From: PALSA-1440 sp050011195
GTDB lineage: Bacteria; Verrucomicrobiota; Verrucomicrobiia; Limisphaerales; UBA8199
NCBI GenBank assembly: GCA_050011195.1
Contig: JBEKJO010000097.1
Coordinates: forward strand, 1 to 24,393
Length of the DNA stretch: 24,393 nucleotides
Direction: 5' to 3'
Shown one piece after another: positions 8,175 through 15,095 of this stretch. The position numbers and the translations under genes are program-made. The notes below the pieces were generated by a model. The model searched no databases and was not told where the DNA came from. It saw nothing but the letters and a program-made list of their open reading frames with translations. Position 1 is the first letter of the stretch, and each line of letters begins with the position of its first letter.

Positions 8175-10258
8175 GGGTTGCGGCGGAAGTAATCCACGTT
8201 CTCCTTCATGATGACAAAGCTCCCGGTATCGACGTTCGGGGGCAGCGGGTTGACTTTGACCTTCCGCCAATCATCGGCAAACTTGATCCGTTCATTGCGC
8301 AGGTCGTAGAGCATCTGTAGCGCCAGGTAGGACATCGTGTAGGTTCTTTGAGCGATGGAAGCGTCGATCACTCCCTCGTGGATGAACTGGAGAGTGGCCT
8401 CGTCGCGATCCATAGCGACAATCTTAATCTTCCCCACTTTGCCGGCTTGTTTAACGGCCACCGCCGCTCCCTGGCCGCCGGCAGCCGCCACGCAGCCGAA
8501 GCCCGCCAGATTGGGATAAACCTGAATGAGCGCCCGGCATTCTTTCTCAGCTTCCGTTTGCGAGCCGTGGTCGTTGCCGACCTGAACGATCTTGATCTCC
8601 GGGTATTTGGCCAGGGCGTCCTGATAACCTTTGATCCGCCTGGTGAGGTTGTCCGAGCCGGGGATGCTCAACAGTGCGACTTCGCCGCGCCCCCCGAGCA
8701 GCTTGGCCAACTCTTCTCCGCCCTGGTAGCCCGCGTTGTAGTTGCCCGTGCCGATAAAAGAGTAACGCTTGCTGGAAGGCGCGTCCGCATCGGCGCACAC
8801 CACCGGTATGCCGGCCGCGATGGCCTGGTCGATCGCCGGGGTCACGGAGTCCGCCATGGCGACCATGATGATCCCGTCCACCTTCTGGGCGATGGCTCGG
8901 TTGATTTCGTCGATCTGCGCGTTCACGTCCACCGTCGGGGGCCCGGTGAAGTTGGCGTCCACCCCCAATTCTTCGGCCTTGTCTCGGAGGCCATTCTTCA
9001 AGTCAATCCAGTAAGGAGCGCCGGTGACCGCGGAAATCATCACGTAGCGCTGAGCGGCGGCGCTTTGGCCGTGCTGCGTCAAAGCGCGGTTCTTTTTTTC
9101 GGGACTTGCCGGGCCTGATTTCCTTGACCCGGAGTGGACAACGATAACGGCGAGCAGAGCGATCGCCAGAATCACATTGATAACTCGTTCCATAGGCTTA
9201 TTCCTTGTTTTGAACAGAAGAGACACGATTTCCCGACCCAACGACGAAGAACCGGTTCGGTCAATTATAGCGGCTAGAATCAGCACCAGTCCCACCGCGA
9301 TGAGCTGGGCCTCGGCGGCGACGCCGATGAAGACCAGGCCCGTGGTGATGATTTGCATCAAGAGCAGACCGAGGAATGCTCCCAGGATCGTGCCGCGTCC
9401 GCCCGACAAGCTGGCCCCGCCCACAATGACCGCGGCAATCACCCGCAACTCGGCGCCCATGCCGGCGTTGGCGTCGAGGGCATTGGCCCGGCTGGTGGCG
9501 ATCAGCCCGGCCAGCGCCGCTAACACTCCCGTGAGCATGAAGGTAAAGGTCTTCACTTGCGCCGTGGGGATGCCGGTCAGCCGCGCCGCCTCTTCGTTGC
9601 TGCCCACGAAATAGACCTGCCGCAAATATCTCAACCGGCGCAAGAGCAAATCGCTGACCATGATACTGACCACGAGCAGAACCACCGGAACACGCACGGC
9701 AATCAACCGGTCCGAGGGCAAATGGAGGGTGAAGACTGTGCCCCAGGCGAGCTTCAGGAAACTCTCGGGAAATCCTGTCAGCGGCGCACTCCGGGTGACG
9801 ACCTGCACCACACCCCGCAGAATGCTCATGGTGCCCAAGGTGGTGATGAAGGGGTTGATTCCCAGCCGGGTCACCAGGCTGCCATTGGTCCAGCCCACCA
9901 CGGCGCCCGTGGCCAGGGCGGCCAGCACTGCCAGCGGAACAGGGAGGTGCGCCTTGTTCATGCCCAGTGCCGCCACAAGGCCACAAACAGCCATCGCCGA
10001 GCCGACCGACATGTCGAAAGCGCCGCAAATGATGACGATGGCCATCCCGATTACGATCAAGCCGTCCGGGGCGGCGTTTTCAAGGATCGTGACGGCCGTC
10101 TCGACATCGAGAAACTGCCGGTTCAGCGCGCCGAACACGACGACGGCCAGAATGACCGAAATCAGGATCGTGAACTCCCGAATCTGGAAACGGCGCCGGG
10201 TTTTTCCCATCGCTTGACTGCGAGGTTCGGAACGGCGTATTACTGGAACCGGTTGCAT
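8171..10258 (-). CDS. Fused sugar ABC transporter permease and substrate-binding protein (RbsC-RbsB-like)
   Basis: One uninterrupted frame of 695 residues encodes two normally separate subunits. Residues ~25-345 are a BPD_transp_2 permease with many hydrophobic segments, the 'GSNEEAARLTGI' loop (219-230) and the 'GGASLSGGRGT' signature (280-290). Residues ~357-374 form an extra membrane segment. Residues ~400-695 are a Peripla_BP_4-type sugar-binding domain ('GIIMVAMADSVTPAIDQAIAAG' region). The binding domain would therefore be tethered to the outer face of the membrane. An internal ATG at 9193 (M356) has AAGGAA seven bases upstream and is followed by a signal-peptide-like stretch, so a free binding protein may also be made. 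The N-terminal start is uncertain: ATG 10258 overlaps a candidate operator, and ATG 10210 (residue 17) is a good alternative. It is the first gene of the operon with the ATPase and aldolase. Confidence 0.92.
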   Translation of the reverse strand: MQPVPVIRRSEPRSQAMGKTRRRFQIREFTILISVILAVVVFGALNRQFLDVETAVTILENAAPDGLIVIGMAIVIICGAFDMSVGSAMAVCGLVAALGMNKAHLPVPLAVLAALATGAVVGWTNGSLVTRLGINPFITTLGTMSILRGVVQVVTRSAPLTGFPESFLKLAWGTVFTLHLPSDRLIAVRVPVVLLVVSIMVSDLLLRRLRYLRQVYFVGSNEEAARLTGIPTAQVKTFTFMLTGVLAALAGLIATSRANALDANAGMGAELRVIAAVIVGGASLSGGRGTILGAFLGLLLMQIITTGLVFIGVAAEAQLIAVGLVLILAAIIDRTGSSSLGREIVSLLFKTRNKPMERVINVILAIALLAVIVVHSGSRKSGPASPEKKNRALTQHGQSAAAQRYVMISAVTGAPYWIDLKNGLRDKAEELGVDANFTGPPTVDVNAQIDEINRAIAQKVDGIIMVAMADSVTPAIDQAIAAGIPVVCADADAPSSKRYSFIGTGNYNAGYQGGEELAKLLGGRGEVALLSIPGSDNLTRRIKGYQDALAKYPEIKIVQVGNDHGSQTEAEKECRALIQVYPNLAGFGCVAAAGGQGAAVAVKQAGKVGKIKIVAMDRDEATLQFIHEGVIDASIAQRTYTMSYLALQMLYDLRNERIKFADDWRKVKVNPLPPNVDTGSFVIMKENVDYFRRNP
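9191..9206 (-). promoter_or_regulatory. Internal ribosome binding site and start codon inside the permease/binding-protein fusion
   Basis: On the minus strand AAGGAA (9206-9201) lies seven bases before an in-frame ATG (9193-9191), codon 356 of the fusion. The next residues, 'MERVINVILAIALLAVIVV', would be a normal start and signal peptide for a periplasmic sugar-binding protein. No stop codon separates it from the permease part. Confidence 0.6.
10244..10257. promoter_or_regulatory. Candidate LacI/GalR-type operator O1
   Basis: TGGAACCGGTTGCA matches the LacI-family consensus TGnAAnCGnTTnCA at all ten fixed positions. It sits at the head of the transporter operon and overlaps the ATG at 10258. 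The regulator gene is not in the window. Confidence 0.55.
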
Positions 10259-10317
10259 AACAGATCGGTCATTCGCTGATCATGTCTTGGAACAGACTTG
10301 CGTTAACGAACTCTTAG

Positions 10318-10331
10318 CGCAACCGGTTTTA
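10318..10331. promoter_or_regulatory. Candidate LacI/GalR-type operator O2
   Basis: CGCAACCGGTTTTA keeps the perfect AACCGGTT core and matches eight of ten fixed consensus positions. Its centre is 74 bp from that of O1, close to seven helical turns, and it lies 34 bp before the isomerase start. This suggests joint control of both divergent operons, possibly by looping. Confidence 0.4.
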
Positions 10332-10365
10332 CACACAACCTCTTTAGAGAGATAGAAATAACATT

Positions 10366-11892
10366 ATGACTCAACCATCGCCGCAGCGGCCAGCCCCGAA
10401 GCTCGGGCTGGTGATCAATTCCATCGGGGTTTTCGATCCCGGCGCCAAGGACCGGTCTGAAAGGACGATCCGCGAGCACTTCAAACGTTTGGTTAGAACC
10501 GGGCAGATCGCTCCCCAGTCGATTGTCACCGAACGGATCTTCGGTCCACATGAAGCCATGACGGTCGCCGACCGGCTCGCGGCCGCGCAAGTCGATCTGG
10601 TGGTGATCGCCAACGTGGCCTTTCCCAATGGACAGGTCTTCCTCACCTTGGCCACGCATCCGCACCTGGCGCAAACCCCCTTGGCGGTGATCGCTGAACC
10701 TGAGCCGGACAGCCCGGAATGGGGGACCAATGCCTGGTGCGGCGTGATCATGAACAATTATGTCGCCCGGCAACTCGGCCGCCCGATTGTCACCCTGCCT
10801 GGCCCCTTCGCCGGTGACGCCTTCCAGGAGGCCTTCGCCCGCCTCTTGCGTGTGGCCGGCACGATCCGCTTCCTGCGCCGGGATTTTGTGTGCCGGTTCG
10901 GCGAGGCTCCCGGGGGCTTCCACTCGGCCACCGGGGACCAAATGGCTTTCGCCCGGGTGTTCGGCACGCGGGTGGATACCGTGGATATGACGGCGGTGAT
11001 GGACACCTACCGGACGGGCAAAGCGCGAGGGTATCTGGGCGCAGCCACCTTTGCCGATGATGATATCAAACAAACGATCAAGCAGATTACCGACCGGCGC
11101 GAAGTCCAGGTCGAGGCGGCGATGATCGAGCGCGCGGCGAGGCTTTATCATGCCTACCGTGCGATTATCCGGGCCAATGGCTACACCTCAGCCGCCTTCC
11201 GTTGCTGGCCTGAACAGAACGAACCCTATATCGGTGTGAGCGCCTGTCTGGCAATGGGACTGCTTTTAGCCAACCGGGACATCACGGCGGCGGCTTGCGA
11301 ATCAGATTGGCCGACCGCGGTTGCCCAGTCCATTGGCACCTTGCTGTCGGGCAAGCCGGCGGCGTGCCTGGATTGGGTCAACTACACCGGAGGTTCGGCG
11401 ATCATCCAGCTTGGCCATTGCGGCGTGGGAATTTGCGGCCTTATGGCCCGCGGAAAGTGCCGTGGCGCGATTTGCGACGCCATTGCCCTGCACCCGGTCA
11501 TTCGCCTGGGAGGCGGCGTCATGGGGCCGGTGCATATTGGCCAGTTCGAATTCGGACCCAAGACGGGCCTTTGCCTGACGCAGGACCGCGATGGCAAATT
11601 CAAGCTTCTGGCCTTCCGTGGCGAAAGCACCCCCAAGACTGCGCGCGGGTTGAGCTATTCCGCCGTTGACATGGCGGTTCCAGACTATCGCAAGCTCAAC
11701 CAACTCGTCCTCGACGGTGGTTTTCCGCATCACCTGGCCGTGGTCATGGGCGATGTCAGCGAGGAGGCGAGGATGCTCTGCCAGTTCCTCGGGGTCGAGT
11801 GGGTCAGCCCGGAGGATGGTCCGCCGCCGCCCAGCCCGGTTGGCCAACGCGCACGGACCACCCGAAGAGCTTTGAAGAGAAGGTCGCCATGA
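10366..11892 (+). CDS. Sugar isomerase of the L-fucose/L-arabinose isomerase superfamily (COG2407-like)
   Basis: This is a cytoplasmic metal-dependent aldose-ketose isomerase by family, 508 residues. The N-terminal Rossmann-like half has 'ADRLAAAQVDLVVIANVAFP' (~68-88), as in FucI/AraA relatives. The C-terminal half has CWPE (E283), CESDW (E312, D314) and FPHHLAVVMGD (H455/H456), which fit the Glu-Asp-His metal site of fucose isomerase. It is the first gene of the plus-strand operon, divergent from the transporter. Its TGA overlaps the ATG of the next gene (ATGA at 11889). The last ~25 residues are basic and proline-rich and look like run-on. It probably converts the imported aldose to the ketose used by the PfkB kinase; the actual sugar is unknown. 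Confidence 0.87.
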   Translation: MTQPSPQRPAPKLGLVINSIGVFDPGAKDRSERTIREHFKRLVRTGQIAPQSIVTERIFGPHEAMTVADRLAAAQVDLVVIANVAFPNGQVFLTLATHPHLAQTPLAVIAEPEPDSPEWGTNAWCGVIMNNYVARQLGRPIVTLPGPFAGDAFQEAFARLLRVAGTIRFLRRDFVCRFGEAPGGFHSATGDQMAFARVFGTRVDTVDMTAVMDTYRTGKARGYLGAATFADDDIKQTIKQITDRREVQVEAAMIERAARLYHAYRAIIRANGYTSAAFRCWPEQNEPYIGVSACLAMGLLLANRDITAAACESDWPTAVAQSIGTLLSGKPAACLDWVNYTGGSAIIQLGHCGVGICGLMARGKCRGAICDAIALHPVIRLGGGVMGPVHIGQFEFGPKTGLCLTQDRDGKFKLLAFRGESTPKTARGLSYSAVDMAVPDYRKLNQLVLDGGFPHHLAVVMGDVSEEARMLCQFLGVEWVSPEDGPPPPSPVGQRARTTRRALKRRSP

Positions 11893-12947
11893 CCTCGAGA
11901 GAGAGAGTTCTGACGGCGGTTGAACGCCGCCTTCCGGATCGCACGCCGGCCGATTACAAAGCCGAGCCGGAAGTCAATCAGTACATGATGCAGCGTCTCA
12001 AGGTGAACCGCTATGAGGAGCTGCTGAGACGTCTGGAGGTTGACATCCGCCGGCTCGAGCCGCGCTACATCGGGCCTGAGTTCAAGACCTATGAGGACGG
12101 CGTGTTCGAGGACTACTGGGGCATCCGCTCCAAGCGCCTCAAAGCCGACCACGGCAGCTACGACATGCACGTGCATACCCCCGTTTGGGACGCGCAGTCG
12201 GTGGCAGACCTCAAGCAGCATCACTGGCCTACGCCGGACCTCTTCGACTACTCGGTCATGCGCGGGCAGTCCGCCCGCTGTCGGGAGGAGGGCTTTGCGG
12301 TCATGTACGAGGGAGCTGACTTGTTCACCCGGCCATGCATCCTGCGGAACATGGAGAACGTGCTGCTCGATATGATCGAGCGGCCCGAAATGGCGCATTA
12401 CCTCTTCGAGCAGTTCACCCGGTTTTACTGTGAGGACATTACGCGAGCCCTCGAGGCCACCGGCGGCGGGTTCGATATTTATTGCGAGTGGAGCGACTAC
12501 GGCACGCAGCGCGCTTTGCTCATGTCGGTTTCCATGTTCCGCGAATTCATCGTCCCCTACTTAAAGCGGATGATCGAGGTCGTGCATGGCGGGGGCGTCA
12601 AGTTCATGGCCCACAGTTGCGGCGCCATCCGCCCGCTCATCCCCGACCTGATCGCTTTGGGCATTGATATTCTCGACCCCATCCAGGTCGCGGCCGCGGG
12701 CATGGAACCTGCCGCGCTCAAGCGGGACTTTGGCGACCAGCTCGCGTTCCATGGCGCTATCTGCACCCAGCGCACGCTGCCCTTCGGCACCCCGCAAGAA
12801 GTGACCGCGGCGGTTCTTCACCGCGTCGCCACCCTGGGCGCGGGTGGTGGATACATCCTCGCCTCCAGCCATGACATCAGCGCCGATACGCCACCCGAGA
12901 ACATCGTCGCGATGTATCAGCCCGAGCTGCGGTCGATCCAACGCTAG
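11889..12947 (+). CDS. Uroporphyrinogen decarboxylase (UroD)-superfamily protein 1, non-haem context
   Basis: This is a 352-residue TIM-barrel protein of the UroD/MtaA superfamily (COG0407). The start is the ATG in the ATGA overlap with the isomerase; the frame is open earlier to 11799, but that part lies inside the isomerase. Visible marks are 'TSRERVLTAVERRLPDRTP' at the N-terminus, HSCG (H242, C244), 'LDPIQVAAAGM' and 'ILASSHDISADTPPENI' (H328). In MtaA/MtbA-type corrinoid methyltransferases, zinc is held by His-x-Cys and a later Cys. Here HSC is kept and the later position, by eye, is His. True haem-pathway HemE is unlikely, given the operon and the divergence. The substrate and reaction are unknown; a role in processing the imported sugar or its substituent is inferred from context. 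Confidence 0.85.
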   Translation: MTSRERVLTAVERRLPDRTPADYKAEPEVNQYMMQRLKVNRYEELLRRLEVDIRRLEPRYIGPEFKTYEDGVFEDYWGIRSKRLKADHGSYDMHVHTPVWDAQSVADLKQHHWPTPDLFDYSVMRGQSARCREEGFAVMYEGADLFTRPCILRNMENVLLDMIERPEMAHYLFEQFTRFYCEDITRALEATGGGFDIYCEWSDYGTQRALLMSVSMFREFIVPYLKRMIEVVHGGGVKFMAHSCGAIRPLIPDLIALGIDILDPIQVAAAGMEPAALKRDFGDQLAFHGAICTQRTLPFGTPQEVTAAVLHRVATLGAGGGYILASSHDISADTPPENIVAMYQPELRSIQR

Positions 12948-12958
12948 GAAAGTGTGAG

Positions 12959-13921
12959 ATGTCAATCTTGTGCGTTGGACAACTTGTGGCGGACATCGTC
13001 GTGCGGCCGGTGGCCCGATTACCCGTCTCCGGCAGAACGGATCTCGTTGAAGACCTCCAACTGCTGTCCGGCGGATGCGCGGCCAACACCGCCGCCGTCC
13101 TGGCCAAGCTGGGAGCCGAGACTCGGCTGGCTGCCCTGATCGGCCGGGACATTCTGGGTGATGCGGTGCTGGCTGACCTCAAAGCCGCCGGGGTGCGCCT
13201 CGAAGCGGTGGTGCGCGATGCCGCGGCGCCCACCACGGCCGCGCTTGTCATGGTCAGCCCCACCGGCGAGCGGTCGTTTTTCTACCGCCGAGGCGGCAAC
13301 GAACAGTTGGCCAACCATCACCTTCCCGACACGGTGTTGAAAAGCGCCTCCCTCGTCCATGTGGGCGGCGCCATGAAATTGATTAACCTCGACCTCGCCG
13401 AACTCCTGGAGCGGGCGAAATCCTTCAGTTGCGTTACCTCGCTCGATACGGATTGGGACGTGCAGGGCGACTGGATGAAGAAGCTCGCGGGGGCGCTGCC
13501 GAAGCTCGACTATCTGCTGACCAACCAGGAAGAAGCCGCCATGCTGACCGGCGAGCAAGCTCCGCGCGATGCCGCCCGGAAATTGCTGGCGCGCGGGCCG
13601 CAGGCGGTGGTGGTCAAGCGTGGCGAGTGCGGCGCGCTCTTGGCCACACCCTCCGGCGTCACCGAGTTCCCCGCGTTTCGCGTGAAAGTGCGCGATACCA
13701 CCTGCGCCGGCGATTGCTTCGCGGCTGGGTTCCTGCTCGGAATCAGTCGCGGCTGGCCGCTCGACCAATCGCTTCGACTCGCCAACGCCGCCGGCGCCCT
13801 CTCTACCACTCAGATTAGCCACCGCGCCATTACCTCCCTCAACGACCTCCAGCGACTGATCGAAACCCAATCCCTTCCTGCAACCCTCAACCCTCAACCC
13901 TCGACTCGTAACCGACCGTGA
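12959..13921 (+). CDS. PfkB/ribokinase-family carbohydrate kinase
   Basis: This is a cytoplasmic ATP-dependent sugar kinase of 320 residues. The N-terminal signature 'GGCAANTAAVLAKLG' (~39-53) binds substrate. 'PKLDYLLTNQEEAAMLTG' is the usual pre-ATP-site segment. The active-site motif is DTTCAGDCFAAG (246-257), with D252 as the catalytic base; the usual DTTGAGD has Cys249 in place of the first Gly. The gene starts 11 bases after UroD-like 1, with GGAAAG upstream. Its stop overlaps the GTG start of the next gene (GTGA at 13918). In this operon it would phosphorylate the ketose from the isomerase, ahead of the class I aldolase. The final ~15 codons include a triplicated heptamer and lie outside the kinase fold. 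Confidence 0.93.
   Translation: MSILCVGQLVADIVVRPVARLPVSGRTDLVEDLQLLSGGCAANTAAVLAKLGAETRLAALIGRDILGDAVLADLKAAGVRLEAVVRDAAAPTTAALVMVSPTGERSFFYRRGGNEQLANHHLPDTVLKSASLVHVGGAMKLINLDLAELLERAKSFSCVTSLDTDWDVQGDWMKKLAGALPKLDYLLTNQEEAAMLTGEQAPRDAARKLLARGPQAVVVKRGECGALLATPSGVTEFPAFRVKVRDTTCAGDCFAAGFLLGISRGWPLDQSLRLANAAGALSTTQISHRAITSLNDLQRLIETQSLPATLNPQPSTRNRP
13882..13902 (+). repeat. Heptamer tandem repeat (AACCCTC)x3 in the kinase 3' end
   Basis: Three perfect consecutive copies of AACCCTC lie within the last codons of the PfkB gene, encoding 'TLNPQPS'. The unit is not a multiple of three, so a change in copy number would shift the stop codon and disturb the 4-base overlap with the next gene. Confidence 0.85.
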
Positions 13922-14988
13922 CACCACGAGAACGGACCTTGGCCGTCCTGGCACGCGAGCAGCCTGACCGCCTGCCTCGCGAATTGAAATTGACCCCCCC
14001 GCTCTTGGAGGCCTTCCAACAGCGGACCGGAGCCGCTGACCCGGCCGAGTACTTCGCCCTGGACGTCCGCGACGTTTTCCTGGCTCCCCCGGCCCAATTG
14101 CCCGACTTCAGCCCCTATTATCCCGAGGGCCTGCCCAAACTGTGGAATCCTCCCGGCTGGGAAGTGGGCGAATGGGGGGTTGGCGTCAAAGGATGCTCGA
14201 CGTACCATTTCGTCCACATCCAGCACCCGATGCGCCGGCTGGCCACTATCGAGGAACTCGAACGCTATCCTTTTCCAGACCCAACACCGCCGCAGCGCCA
14301 TCAACATCTGGCCGGCCAGGTGCGCGCTCTGCACCAGCGCGGTCTATTCGCCATCGGCTTTATGGAATGGACGATCTTCGAGATCGCCTGGCACCTGCGC
14401 GGCATGGAAGAACTCTTTAACGACCTCCGCTTCCACCCGTCCTTCGCGGAATACCTCTTGGACCGCATCACGACCATCCGCTGTGCCCAGGCTCGCCTCC
14501 AGGCGGCGGCCGGCGTGGACCTGCTCAAGATCGGCGACGACATGGGCACTCAGATCGCCATGTTTATGAGCCCCGCCATGTACCGTCAGTGGTTCAAGCC
14601 TCGGCACGCCGCGGTGATCCGCGCCGCCCGCGAGATTCGGCCCAATTTGCCCGTCTGCTATCACAGCGACGGCAAATGCTGGGACATCATCCCCGACCTG
14701 ATCGAGATTGGTGTTACGGTCCTCAACCCCGTGCAACCCGAGTGTCTCGATCTCGCGCAGGTTAAGCAGCGCTTCGGGGATCGGCTGGTCTTCTGGGGCG
14801 GCATCGGCACCCAGACCACCATGCCGTTTGCCAAACCCGAAGACCTCTATCGCACCGTCCAGCAAACCATTCGAGTGCTGGGGCCTACGGGTTTCTTTCC
14901 GTGCCCGACCCATGTTTTGGAGCCGGAAGTGCCTTGGGAGAATATCCTCGCCTATTTCCGGGCGGTCGAGGAATACCGCTTTTCCTGA
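13918..14988 (+). CDS. Uroporphyrinogen decarboxylase (UroD)-superfamily protein 2
   Basis: A second, divergent UroD/MtaA-superfamily protein, 356 residues, begins at a GTG that overlaps the kinase stop (GTGA). Marks include 'TPRERTLAVLAREQPDRLP' at the N-terminus, 'KIGDDMGTQ', YHSDGKCW (H249, D251), 'LNPVQPECLDL', 'FWGGIGTQTTMPF' and 'CPTHVLEPEVPWENI' (H332). Compared with protein 1, the HSC motif is HSD here, while the later His is kept, so the two proteins probably bind a metal or substrate differently. It is the last gene of the operon. The function is unknown. It could act in sequence with protein 1 or as a hetero-oligomer; the data do not decide. Confidence 0.85.
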   Translation: MTPRERTLAVLAREQPDRLPRELKLTPPLLEAFQQRTGAADPAEYFALDVRDVFLAPPAQLPDFSPYYPEGLPKLWNPPGWEVGEWGVGVKGCSTYHFVHIQHPMRRLATIEELERYPFPDPTPPQRHQHLAGQVRALHQRGLFAIGFMEWTIFEIAWHLRGMEELFNDLRFHPSFAEYLLDRITTIRCAQARLQAAAGVDLLKIGDDMGTQIAMFMSPAMYRQWFKPRHAAVIRAAREIRPNLPVCYHSDGKCWDIIPDLIEIGVTVLNPVQPECLDLAQVKQRFGDRLVFWGGIGTQTTMPFAKPEDLYRTVQQTIRVLGPTGFFPCPTHVLEPEVPWENILAYFRAVEEYRFS

Positions 14989-15095
14989 TCTTGACTTTGA
15001 AGAGGGCTTCAACTGCCTTGTTACAGGTCAGTTGGCGTGCTGGGGTTTCTGCCGGAGCAGGTCGAGGTGGTGAGAGAGGTTTTGCGAGGCAGTGT

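Noticed and set aside
10303..11151. Minus-strand open frame of 282 codons opposite the isomerase
   Set aside because: It covers the divergent control region and the antisense of a real gene; His/Arg/Gly-rich shadow without family features.
11889..14988. Haem-biosynthesis hemE assignment for the two UroD-like genes
   Set aside because: No haem genes nearby, tight coupling to sugar genes, and H-S-C/D motifs typical of non-HemE branches of the superfamily.
14997..15012. Small hairpin TTGAAG/CTTCAA after the UroD-like operon
   Set aside because: Only six weak pairs and no T-run, so I do not call it a terminator.
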